Of a DNA stretch of 64,000 nt, positions 10,569 through 19,733 are shown one piece after another (positions within the stretch are counted from its first letter, which is position 1; every line of letters starts with the position of its first letter). The DNA is from RPQJ01 sp963700045 (GTDB taxonomy: Bacteria > Pseudomonadota > Gammaproteobacteria > Steroidobacterales > Steroidobacteraceae), in the NCBI GenBank assembly GCA_963700045.1, contig CAVOWK010000028.1, positions 1 to 64,000 of the forward strand. Reading direction: 5' to 3'. The position numbers and the translations under genes are program-made. The notes beneath the pieces were generated by a model. It was not told the DNA's origin. It ran no database searches and saw only the letters and a program-made list of their open reading frames with translations.

Positions 10569-10623
10569 CCCGTCATCGTGATCTGCCGAAGTCTCCGCGG
10601 ACCTGCATTGCTTCCTGACGCGT

Positions 10624-10655
10624 CAAAAAAAATGGGCGGCCCGCAGGCCGCCCAT
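10624..10655 (-). terminator. rho-independent terminator after the DUF3300-DUF2950 unit
   Basis: ATGGGCGGCC (10632-10641) and GGCCGCCCAT (10646-10655) make a perfect 10-bp stem with a CGCA loop. On the minus strand it is followed by eight T residues (10624-10631). It lies 26 bases after the DUF2950 stop and separates that unit from the xsc-like gene. Confidence 0.9.
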
Positions 10656-10681
10656 CGTTGCGATGCGGTCAGGGATCGAAC

Positions 10682-11665
10682 TCAGGAGGCCGGAGCCGCC
10701 TCGTTCGTTGCCGGCGCTTCGCTGCCGACATCCGGCGGGACAATCGCGGTCCACGTCGAATCCGGATCGAACTTCTGGATCGTCTCGACCACCGTCGCCG
10801 TGTCCTCGCCCAGGTCTTTCTGGAAGACCACGCCGTCCTGATTGACGATGAAGGTCATCACGCCGCTGGCGCCATAGTCGGCAGGCCACGCGATTCCCGC
10901 GAAGCCTTCGGTCAGCACGCCGTCCTTGAAGTATTCGCGGGCGCCGCCGTTCGCATTCGTTCCCTGCGCATACAGCATGCGGTAGTAATAGCCGTGGTAT
11001 GGCGTGCGTCCCGATCCCGCGGCATATCCTTCTTCCGCCGCCCCTGCGACGAACGGACCCGCCGGGCTCGGTGTCTCACCCTCAGCCGTCGGCCAGTACA
11101 GACCGTTGTGCATGCCTTCGTCGCTGATCAGCTTCAGCGCGTAGATACCCGCCGGATCGCCATCACGCCCCTCGGACGCGTAGGCGTTCTGGGCGTTCAC
11201 GTAGCCGTACATCACGTCGATCGCGCCCAGCTCGTTCTCGCCTACACGCCGGTAGATCACTTCGTCTGCGCCGGCCGCGCCGTCCCAGACCCACTTGCCG
11301 TCACGCTGCACCAGCGGGATCGGCATCGGCCACTCGTTGTCGCCGACGGTCAGCATCATCTTGTCGCCGTCCGCCGCGAGTGAGTTCTTCGCCTTGTACG
11401 ACGCGAGGAAATCGGCACGGTCCGCCTTGTCGGCCACGGGGTCGCCCGAAGACAACAGGTCCTCGGTCCCGGGACCCAGCAGTTTGGCCATCGCCGCGGT
11501 GTCGTCTTTCTCCAACGCTGCGACGAGTGCAGCCACCGCGGCCTCAGGGGTTGCGAAGCCGGCAGCTTCTTCCTTCTTGCCGGCACAGCCAACGGCCAGC
11601 AATGCGAGCGCCACCAGCGAGACGACAGTACGCGCACGCGTCAGCTTGATTTCGATGTGGTTCAT
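10682..11665 (-). CDS. DUF2950 family lipoprotein
   Basis: A protein of 327 aa with a lipoprotein signal (ALLAVGCAGKK; lipobox LAVGC at residues 24-28). The body matches the DUF2950 family: an N-terminal helical part (TPEAAVAALVAALEKDD), WPMPIPLVQRDGKWVWD, then GYYYRMLYAQG and GVMTFIVNQDGVVFQKDLG near the C-terminus. The function is unknown. It lies 15 bases downstream of a DUF3300 gene, and the two families very often occur together, which suggests one envelope-associated process. The C-terminus is Ala/Pro-rich. Confidence 0.88.
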   Translation of the reverse strand: MNHIEIKLTRARTVVSLVALALLAVGCAGKKEEAAGFATPEAAVAALVAALEKDDTAAMAKLLGPGTEDLLSSGDPVADKADRADFLASYKAKNSLAADGDKMMLTVGDNEWPMPIPLVQRDGKWVWDGAAGADEVIYRRVGENELGAIDVMYGYVNAQNAYASEGRDGDPAGIYALKLISDEGMHNGLYWPTAEGETPSPAGPFVAGAAEEGYAAGSGRTPYHGYYYRMLYAQGTNANGGAREYFKDGVLTEGFAGIAWPADYGASGVMTFIVNQDGVVFQKDLGEDTATVVETIQKFDPDSTWTAIVPPDVGSEAPATNEAAPAS

Positions 11666-11680
11666 GTTGGTGTTCCTCGC

Positions 11681-13468
11681 TCAGCGCGCTTTCTTCTTGC
11701 CGCCACCGCCACCGCCCTTGCTGCGGGCGCCCTGCGGCATGCTCTGCTTGCCGCGCTGGCTCGCCGCGCCCGCGCTGCCGCGGTTGCTGTTTGCGCCCGA
11801 CATTGCAGTGCCCTTGTTCGCCTTGTTGCCACCCTGTTGCATGCCGGGTGACGGACGGTTCATCTGTGCTGGCTTGGCCGAGGGTTGCGGCGACGGCCGC
11901 TGTGCATTGCCGGCACCGTAACCGCGATCGCCGCTCGGCAAGGGTTTCTGCGAGGGTTTCGGCAGGTCGCGCGTGGCCGGTTTCTGCATCGGCTTCTGCG
12001 CGGGCTTCGGCATGTCACGCGTGCCCGGCATCGAGCCCGTGGAGGGTCGGTTCGCCTTGTCCTTGCCCGCGTACGAGCCCTGCACCTTCGGCGCCGGCTT
12101 GTTCGGTACGCCGGGGCGCGCATTGGAGGCGGGCTTCGAATAGCCGGGCGCAGCCGCGTTGATGCGATCCTGCGGGCTCTGCGCCGCAGCCGGGCGCTTG
12201 TCCTTGCCCGCATAACTCTGCTGGCCCTTCCAGTTGCTGGCCGTCGCGGTGGACGACGGTCGCTTGACGTCGGCCGGCATGGGGCGCGGCTGGCGCTGGT
12301 TGAGGGCGTTCAGGTCCGACCGGTTCGGCTTGGCCTGCGTGATCGGGCTGCTGGTCTTGCGCGCCTTGTTGTAGCCGTTGTTATTGCCACCCGGGCGCGG
12401 CTTGTCGTCGTACTTGTTCCAGTAGTTGTTGTTATTGCCGCCAGGTCGGTTGCCGCCGCCGGTGTTGACGTAGATGTTGCCGGTGTTCTGGAAGCCGCTG
12501 TTGTAGTTCGGCGGGCGGTTGTAGCCGTTGCTCGGGTAGTACCCGCCGCCGTACGACGGCCGGTACGGATACGGCGGGTAATAGGGCATGCCGCCGTAGC
12601 CGTAGTTCGGGTAGTAGTAGCCGTTGTGATGGTTGTCGTCGTCATCGAAGATTTCGTTGACGAGGATACCGGCGCCGAAGGCGAGCAGGCCCGTGGTCAC
12701 CATCGCGCCGGTGCTGTGACCGGTCTTTTCCGTGGTCGTCGTTGTCGTGGTGGTTGCGACCGGAGCTGCGGCTGGAGCCGCCGGTGCGGGTGCGTACACA
12801 GCCTGCGGGTCGTACGTCGGCACGTAGACGACCTCCGGCTTCGGTGGCTTCAGCACGACCACTTCCTGGCCTTCCTGCTGCTGCGTCTCGACGACCATCG
12901 CCGCGGACGACTTCAGGTTGCCGACGTCCATGGCCTGCTTGCGCAGGCGCTGCACGGCCGCGAGCACGCCGGCCTGGTCGGCGACGAACGCCTGGCCCAG
13001 TTCGGTGGTCCAGCCAAGCTCCATGCACATCATGTCGATCGTCTGCGGGAACTGCACCAGCGCGCGGATCGGGGGAGTGAAGCCCGCCTGCGCGGCGCCG
13101 TCATCGAGCGCCTTGCCCTTGAGGCCCTCGTTCGCGATCAGCCAGTTGCCCGCATCGAGCACTTCCTGCGGATTGGTTGACGCGATCAGCACCTGCGACA
13201 GCACCGGATCGGGATAGAGCGCGATCGGCGCGAGCAATTCCTCGAGCGCTTCAGCGGTCCACGTGGCGTTGGCGACCTCGGTCGCGCTGACGGGAGTGGG
13301 GGCTGGCGCTGGCGCTGCGGCGGGGGCAGCTGCGGGCGTTGCAGCAGGTGGGGCTGTCGTCGTGGCTGCGGGCTCTTCCTTCGAGCCGCAACCGGCAAGT
13401 GCCGTTGCGATGCTGAATGCGAGAGCGATCGCCAGCGAGCGGCGATCCGGGGCGCGAATCTTCATCAA
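11681..13468 (-). CDS. DUF3300 family lipoprotein with long low-complexity tail
   Basis: A protein of 595 aa with a lipobox (ALAGCGSKE), a Pro/Ala linker, and the DUF3300 domain at about residues 70-230 (LEELLAPIALYPDPVLSQVLIAST, ALVQFPQTIDMM, VVYVPTYDPQAVY). A short hydrophobic segment (about 255-270) precedes a Tyr/Pro/Gly/Asn-rich stretch, and the last 250 residues are Pro/Lys/Gln/Ser-rich and end in Gly and Lys. The tail looks disordered and could bind cell wall, nucleic acid or polysaccharide. It is the first gene of a two-gene unit with DUF2950 and is divergent from glnA. Confidence 0.87.
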   Translation of the reverse strand: MMKIRAPDRRSLAIALAFSIATALAGCGSKEEPAATTTAPPAATPAAAPAAAPAPAPTPVSATEVANATWTAEALEELLAPIALYPDPVLSQVLIASTNPQEVLDAGNWLIANEGLKGKALDDGAAQAGFTPPIRALVQFPQTIDMMCMELGWTTELGQAFVADQAGVLAAVQRLRKQAMDVGNLKSSAAMVVETQQQEGQEVVVLKPPKPEVVYVPTYDPQAVYAPAPAAPAAAPVATTTTTTTTEKTGHSTGAMVTTGLLAFGAGILVNEIFDDDDNHHNGYYYPNYGYGGMPYYPPYPYRPSYGGGYYPSNGYNRPPNYNSGFQNTGNIYVNTGGGNRPGGNNNNYWNKYDDKPRPGGNNNGYNKARKTSSPITQAKPNRSDLNALNQRQPRPMPADVKRPSSTATASNWKGQQSYAGKDKRPAAAQSPQDRINAAAPGYSKPASNARPGVPNKPAPKVQGSYAGKDKANRPSTGSMPGTRDMPKPAQKPMQKPATRDLPKPSQKPLPSGDRGYGAGNAQRPSPQPSAKPAQMNRPSPGMQQGGNKANKGTAMSGANSNRGSAGAASQRGKQSMPQGARSKGGGGGGKKKAR

Positions 13469-13687
13469 TGGACCTCCCCCGCATTGGCGCGGGTCTTTTT
13501 ATCGACGCACGAATCCAACCGCCCCTTCACGGCAGTCGTCACGTGTATTTCCGCACCCCCCGAATCGAAATCGACTCTAGCACGGTGCCGGCGATATTCC
13601 TTGGCGCGCTGGTATCCCGCGTGCGTTCCGGCGGGTTGGTCAATCTGTCTGGGGCTCCAGGGCAGCGCAGATACTTCAGTTTCGACC

Positions 13688-13702
13688 GCACCAAATTGGG
13701 GC
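13688..13702 (+). promoter_or_regulatory. NtrC binding site 1 (distal)
   Basis: GCACCA-AAT-TGGGGC matches the NtrC dyad GCACCA-N3-TGGTGC at 11 of 12 specified bases. Its centre is 31 bp from the second site and about 130 bp before the predicted start of transcription. Confidence 0.7.
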
Positions 13703-13717
13703 TGAGCAGTGTTCATT

Positions 13718-13734
13718 TGCACCAGTATGGAGCG
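13718..13734 (+). promoter_or_regulatory. NtrC binding site 2 (proximal)
   Basis: TGCACCA-GTA-TGGAGCG fits the same dyad (GCACCA-N3-TGGAGC, one mismatch) and is close to the strong enteric glnA site TGCACCAACATGGTGC. It lies about 99 bp before the predicted start of transcription. Two sites about three helical turns apart form the usual glnA enhancer. Confidence 0.72.
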
Positions 13735-13798
13735 TGCAATCGCCATCGATTGACCTGATCGGGCAATCAAGGTCGCCGGTTGCGCGATTTTCGTGCGG

Positions 13799-13814
13799 TG
13801 GCATAATTGGTGCA
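13799..13814 (+). promoter_or_regulatory. sigma-54 (RpoN) promoter of glnA
   Basis: TGGCATA-ATTG-GTGCA fits the -24/-12 consensus TGGCACG-N4-TTGCA, with the essential GG (13800-13801) and GC (13812-13813) exactly 10 bases apart. Transcription would start near 13825 and give a leader of about 80 nt before the ATG at 13906. Confidence 0.78.
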
Positions 13815-13905
13815 TTCCGAATGCGCTCACAGACAACGCTTCAGGGCCGTCGCGGCGAGCGACCCTGAGCATCTCATCCGCTGCACGAATTCATCAGGAG
13901 ACTCC

Positions 13906-15318
13906 ATGAGCACCGGCGCTGACGTCCTCAAGCTGATCGAGGAAAAGGGAATCAAGTACGTTGACCTGCGTTTCACCGACACGAAGGGCAAGGAACAGCA
14001 CGTGACCGTGCCGACCCGCATGGTCGATGACGCCTTCTTCGAGGACGGCAAGGGTTTCGACGGTTCGTCGATCGCCGGCTGGAAGGGCATCCAGGAGTCC
14101 GACATGATCCTGATGCCGGATGCGAGCACCGCCATCGTCGATCCGTTCTTCGAAGAACCGACGCTCAACCTGCGTTGCGACATCGTCGAGCCGTCGACGA
14201 TGCAGGGCTATGAGCGCGACCCGCGCTCGCTCGCCAAGCGCGCCGAGGCCTACCTGAAGTCGACCGGCATCGCCGATGCCTCGTTGTGGGGACCCGAAAA
14301 CGAGTTCTTCATCTTCGACAACGTGCGTCACGGCAGCTCGATCAACGGCTGCTTCTACGAAGTCGATTCCGCGCAGGGCGCGTGGAACTCGGGCGCGCAG
14401 CTCGACGGCGGCAACCTCGGCCATCGTCCGACCGTCAAGGGCGGCTACTTCCCCGTCCCGCCGGTCGACACCTACCAGGACCTGCGCACCGCCATGTGCG
14501 GTGCGATGGAACAGCTCGGCCTCAAGGTCGAAGTGCACCACGCCGAAGTCGCCACCGGCGGCCAGGCCGAGATCAACGTCTCGGCCAACACGCTGGTGAA
14601 GAAGGCCGACGAAGTGCAGATCCTGAAGTACGCGATCCACAACGTGGCTGCAGCGTACGGCAAGACGGCCACCTTCATGCCGAAGCCGCTCGTGGGCGAC
14701 AACGGCAACGGCATGCACGTGAACCAGTCCCTCGCGAAGGACGGCAAGAACATCTTCGCCGGCGACAAGTACGGCGGCCTGTCCGAAATCGCGATCTACT
14801 ACATCGGCGGCATCATCAAGCACGCCAAGGCGCTGAACGCGATCTCGAACGCCAGCACCAACAGCTACAAGCGCCTGGTGCCGGGCTTCGAGGCGCCCGT
14901 GATGCTCGCGTATTCCGCCCGCAACCGCTCGGCGTCGATCCGTATCCCGCACGTCATCAACCCGAAGGGCCGCCGCATCGAAGTGCGTTTCCCGGACAGC
15001 ACGGCGAACCCGTATCTCTGCTTCGCAGCGATGCTGATGGCGGGCCTCGACGGCGTGAAGAACAAGATCCATCCGGGCGACCCGGCGGACAAGGACCTCT
15101 ACGACCTCGAGCCCGAGGAAGCGAAGGACATCCCGACCGTCTGCCATTCGCTCGACATGGCGCTCGAAGCGCTCGACAAGGACCGCGGGTTCCTCAAGGA
15201 GGGCGGCGTGTTCACGGACGACGTCATCGATGCCTACATCAACCTGAAGATGCAGGAAGTCACGCGGCTGCGCATGGCGACGCACCCGGTCGAGCTCGAG
15301 CTCTACTACAGCGTCTGA
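13906..15318 (+). CDS. glnA: type I glutamine synthetase
   Basis: A protein of 470 aa, GSI-beta type, which makes glutamine from glutamate, ammonia and ATP. Metal and active-site blocks are intact: FDGSSIAGW, GPENEFFIFD, the VEVHHAEVATGGQAEI region, NGNGMHVNQS and SNASTNSYKRLVPGFEAP. Tyr399 in KDLYDLEPEE is the adenylylation site of GlnE-regulated enzymes. The ATG was chosen for CAGGAG at 13895-13900 and the family N-terminus. The sigma-54 promoter and NtrC sites upstream, and ntrB-ntrC downstream, show nitrogen-limitation control. No PII gene is in the window. Confidence 0.97.
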   Translation: MSTGADVLKLIEEKGIKYVDLRFTDTKGKEQHVTVPTRMVDDAFFEDGKGFDGSSIAGWKGIQESDMILMPDASTAIVDPFFEEPTLNLRCDIVEPSTMQGYERDPRSLAKRAEAYLKSTGIADASLWGPENEFFIFDNVRHGSSINGCFYEVDSAQGAWNSGAQLDGGNLGHRPTVKGGYFPVPPVDTYQDLRTAMCGAMEQLGLKVEVHHAEVATGGQAEINVSANTLVKKADEVQILKYAIHNVAAAYGKTATFMPKPLVGDNGNGMHVNQSLAKDGKNIFAGDKYGGLSEIAIYYIGGIIKHAKALNAISNASTNSYKRLVPGFEAPVMLAYSARNRSASIRIPHVINPKGRRIEVRFPDSTANPYLCFAAMLMAGLDGVKNKIHPGDPADKDLYDLEPEEAKDIPTVCHSLDMALEALDKDRGFLKEGGVFTDDVIDAYINLKMQEVTRLRMATHPVELELYYSV

Positions 15319-15341
15319 GGCGGCGACGCACCCGTGTTCCA

Positions 15342-15369
15342 GCCGGGCGGTCGATCGCGGCCGCCCGGC
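15342..15369 (+). terminator. GC-rich hairpin after glnA
   Basis: GCCGGGCGG (15342-15350) and CCGCCCGGC (15361-15369) form a 9-bp stem with a 10-nt loop, 23 bases after the glnA stop. There is no T-tract, so it may only attenuate transcription or stabilise the 3' end, leaving some read-through toward ntrB-ntrC. Confidence 0.5.
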
Positions 15370-15413
15370 GGGTCCCCCGTCCATGACGCACTTCGCGGAT
15401 CGCGGGTATTGTT

Positions 15414-15442
15414 TTGTCAGCGGAATCGCTTATCGCTATGCT
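15414..15442 (+). promoter_or_regulatory. sigma-70 promoter for the DUF4124-ntrB-ntrC unit
   Basis: TTGTCA (15414-15419), a 17-bp spacer and TATGCT (15437-15442) form a good housekeeping promoter. Initiation about 7 bases later (near 15449) would put the start almost on the ATG at 15451, so the transcript may be nearly leaderless. No Shine-Dalgarno-like sequence precedes that ATG, in agreement. Confidence 0.6.
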
Positions 15443-15450
15443 TCGGGACC

Positions 15451-16062
15451 ATGAAAACCTGGCTACTGCTGCTTGGGTGCCTGCTCGCCTTCACGAGTTC
15501 GGCTCAGTCGTCACGGCGCGAAGTCTGGCAATGGAAGGACGCCAACGGCGTCACTCACTTCTCGGACTATCCTGCGCCAGGCGCCCGCAGGATCGTCCTG
15601 AACGGGTCACCCGCGAGCACGGCGGCGACTGCTCCCGCCTCGGCCGCGGCGGCTGCCAGGTCCCCGGCACAACCCGCGGCAGCCGAAGTCGTCTACGACC
15701 GGCTCGAGATCTGGTCGCCGGAGAGCGGTGCCAGCTTTTTCGAGGCCGACAGCGTCGTCAACGTCCGCATACGTTCAGAGCCCGAACTGGGGCCCACACA
15801 TCGGCTGCTGACCTATCTCGACGGCAAGCTGCTGCCAGGCGAGAACGCCCTGGAACATTCGCTGAGCAACGTGGATCGCGGCGCGCATTCGGTGACGAGC
15901 GTGATCGTCAGCCGGGACGGCAGGGAACTCATCCGCAGCACGCCGGTCGTCTTTCACATGCGGCAACCGTCGCTGACCAATCCACGCAGCCAGGGTCCGG
16001 CCGTCCGACCGCCGCAACCCGTGCCCATGCCGAGACCGCCTGTTACGCCCAGGGGCGGCTGA
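15451..16062 (+). CDS. exported DUF4124 domain protein
   Basis: A protein of 203 aa with a signal peptide (MKTWLLLLGCLLAFTSSAQ). The DUF4124 block REVWQWKDANGVTHFSDYPAPGA follows, then an Ala/Pro linker and a beta-rich domain (about 85-175) with EIWSPESGASFFEADSVVNVRI and LLTYLDGKLLPG. It ends in a Pro-rich tail. The family is periplasmic and of unknown function. It often sits between glnA and ntrBC in gammaproteobacteria, without a known link to nitrogen control. It probably starts the ntrB-ntrC transcript; the ntrB start follows after 42 bases. Confidence 0.87.
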   Translation: MKTWLLLLGCLLAFTSSAQSSRREVWQWKDANGVTHFSDYPAPGARRIVLNGSPASTAATAPASAAAAARSPAQPAAAEVVYDRLEIWSPESGASFFEADSVVNVRIRSEPELGPTHRLLTYLDGKLLPGENALEHSLSNVDRGAHSVTSVIVSRDGRELIRSTPVVFHMRQPSLTNPRSQGPAVRPPQPVPMPRPPVTPRGG

Positions 16063-16104
16063 ACTCGCCCGCGACCGCGTCGCGCCTCCCCGGGAGGGCG
16101 TGAC

Positions 16105-17188
16105 GTGGCCGCCGAACTGCGAGCCGTCGCGCGACCCACGCCGGCCGAACTCACCGCCCTGCTCGATGGCATCGCCACGTCCATCGTCTGGCTCGACGGC
16201 GACGGCGCCGTCGTGCACCTGAACGAACCCGCCGAAGACCTGTTCGGCCTCAGCCGCAACCAGGCCATGGGTCGCGCCGTCCGCGACCTGCTGAAATCCA
16301 ACGTCGAGCTCGAAGGGGTCGTGAGCCGCGCGCGAGCGGCTGGCGCGCAGTACTCACGCCGCGAGATACCGTTCGAAGCAGGCCCCGGCGCGCCGCTGCG
16401 CGTACTCGACGTCACGGTGACGCCGTTCGATGCACCGGGCCGCAGCGGCGGCGTGCTGGTCGAGCTCGCCGACACCACGCACCACCAGCGCATCACGCGC
16501 GAGAATGCGCTGCTCACGCAACTCGGCGGCAGCCGCGCGATGGTTCGCCAGCTCGCGCACGAGATCAAGAATCCGCTCGGTGGTTTGCGCGGCGCGGCAC
16601 AGCTGCTCGAACGCCAGCTGAAGGAACCGGCGCTGCATGAATACACCGCCGTGATCATCGCCGAGGCCGATCGGCTCGCGGCGCTCGTCGACGCCCTGCT
16701 CGGGCCCGGGCAGCCGCCGCGCAAGGAGCCGGTCAACATCCACGAGATCGTGCAGCACGTCGGGCACCTGCTCGCTGCCGAGGCGCCCACGGGCGTGCAG
16801 ATCGAGCGCGATTACGACCCGAGCCTGCCGCGGCTGCGCCTCGACCGCAACCAGATCATCCAGGCACTGCTCAACCTTGGACGCAACGCGATCCAGGCGG
16901 TCGGCGAGCACGGCCGCATCGTCCTGCGCACTCGCGCGCTCACCAATGCCAGCATCGGCAGTCGTCGCTACCGTGTCGTCGTCGGCATCCAGGTCGAGGA
17001 CGACGGCCCCGGCGTGCCGATCGAGCTCAAGGACACCGTGTTCTACCCGCTGGTCACGGGGCGCAAGACCGGCACCGGTCTCGGCCTCGCCGTCGCGCAA
17101 GACCTGATCGGCCGTCACGACGGCCTGATCGAATTCGACAGTCGCCCGGGTCGCACTGTCTTCACGATCCTGCTGCCATTCGACGCCA

Positions 17189-17211
<23 letters not shown>
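16105..17211 (+). CDS. ntrB: nitrogen regulation histidine kinase NtrB
   Basis: A protein of 368 aa starting with GTG, supported by GGGAGG at 16092-16097. It has an N-terminal PAS domain (about 15-125; DGIATSIVWLDGDGAVVHLN), the H-box LAHEIKNPLGG with the phosphorylated His near residue 152, then the N-box (LLNLGRNAIQAV), G1 (VEDDGPGVP) and G2 (GTGLGLAVAQDLI) ATP-binding motifs. It is cytoplasmic, with no membrane segment, as expected of NtrB/GlnL, which phosphorylates NtrC under PII control. It overlaps ntrC by 23 bases. Confidence 0.95.
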
Positions 17212-18595
<1,384 letters not shown>

Positions 18596-18615
18596 GCGCA
18601 GCGACTGGCCCCGTC

Positions 18616-19722
18616 TCACTCCATCGTGACGACGACCTTGCCGCGCGCGCGGCCCAGCTCGAGATAGCGGATCGCTTCGGCGGCCTCGGTGAGCGCGTAG
18701 CGCCGGTCGATCACCGGCGTGACGGCCCCTGAACTCATCAGCTCGGCGAGCCGCTGCATGTCCTCGCGCGCGAGGGTTGCGAGGAACATCCCCATGTCCT
18801 GGCTCACGAACGGCGAGGTCACCAGCGCCTGCAACGGTTTCACCATCGGGCCGATCCACTTGCCCGCTTCCGGGCCGCCGCCGCCGATCAGCACGTAGCG
18901 GCCGTCGGGCTCGAGCACGCGCCGGTTCTCGGCGAGCGAGCGGTTGCCGACGTTGTCGAGGATCACGTCGTAGCGTCCGTCGACGCTGGTGTAGTCATCC
19001 CTGGTGTAGTCGACCACGTGGTCCGCGCCGAGCGCGCGGACCAGCTCGACGTTGCGCGTGCTGCAGACGGCGGTCACCTCGGCGCCCATCGATTTCGCGA
19101 TCTGCACGGCGAAGGTGCCGACGCCGCCCGAGGCGCCGTTGATCAGCACCTTGTCACCCGCCTCGAGCCGGCCCGCGTCGCGCAGTCCCTGCAGCGCGGT
19201 GGTGGCGGCGATCGCGACTGCTCCCGCCTGCTCGAAGCTGACGTTGGCCGGCTTGAGCGCCACGGCGCCGTCCTGCTTTGCGACCACGTACTGCGCGAGC
19301 GCGCCGGAGCGACCGCCGAAGACCTGGTCGCCCGGCTTGAACCGCGTGACGTCGCGGCCCACGGCTTCGACCGTGCCCGCGTAGTCCACCCCGAGCCGCG
19401 TGTCCTGCGGCTTGCGCAGTCCGGAGCTGAGCCGCATCAGGTAGGGCGTGCCGCGCATGTAGTGCCAGTCGAGCGGGTTGACCCCCGCCGCGTGCACCCG
19501 CACCAGGAGTTCGTCGTCGCCGGGCACGGGTTTCTCGATGTCCTCGAGCCGGAGCACGTCGGCGGTGCCGTAGTCGCAGTAGGTGATGGCTTTCATCGGC
19601 AGCCCGGGAGCCGCGGCCTTGCCGCAATCGTTGTCGGAGAGCCAGTAACCCACGGCGAGAGCCAGTATCGCGACCAGGGGAATCGCAACGGCGATCCACC
19701 CGAGGACACGGCGCAGTTTCAT
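18616..19722 (-). CDS. membrane-anchored MDR-family NAD(P)-dependent oxidoreductase
   Basis: A protein of 368 aa of the medium-chain dehydrogenase/quinone oxidoreductase type. A single N-terminal hydrophobic helix (residues about 8-27) precedes a complete catalytic part: GVNPLDWHYMRG, LGVDYAGTVEAVG, and the cofactor site INGASGGVGTFAVQIAKSMGA. No structural-zinc Cys cluster is visible, so it is a zinc-independent member. The N-terminal anchor is unusual for this family and may be an extension; a second ATG inside (MKAITYC, residue 43) would give the standard soluble form. Substrate unknown. Confidence 0.85.
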   Translation of the reverse strand: MKLRRVLGWIAVAIPLVAILALAVGYWLSDNDCGKAAAPGLPMKAITYCDYGTADVLRLEDIEKPVPGDDELLVRVHAAGVNPLDWHYMRGTPYLMRLSSGLRKPQDTRLGVDYAGTVEAVGRDVTRFKPGDQVFGGRSGALAQYVVAKQDGAVALKPANVSFEQAGAVAIAATTALQGLRDAGRLEAGDKVLINGASGGVGTFAVQIAKSMGAEVTAVCSTRNVELVRALGADHVVDYTRDDYTSVDGRYDVILDNVGNRSLAENRRVLEPDGRYVLIGGGGPEAGKWIGPMVKPLQALVTSPFVSQDMGMFLATLAREDMQRLAELMSSGAVTPVIDRRYALTEAAEAIRYLELGRARGKVVVTME

Positions 19723-19733
19723 CGGTGTTTTCC

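Larger units (their letters stand above)
13469..13905. other. 437-base regulatory intergenic region upstream of glnA
   Basis: This gap separates the divergent DUF3300 gene and glnA. I see no convincing coding sequence in it. It carries two NtrC-type sites (13688-13702 and 13718-13734), a sigma-54 promoter (13799-13814) and the glnA leader with its ribosome site CAGGAG at 13895-13900. The part next to the DUF3300 start (13469-13680) shows no recognisable element. Confidence 0.75.

Noticed and set aside
11681..12700. Collagen-like or repeat-toxin protein in the DUF3300 tail
   Set aside because: The tail is low complexity without a regular GXY or RTX period.
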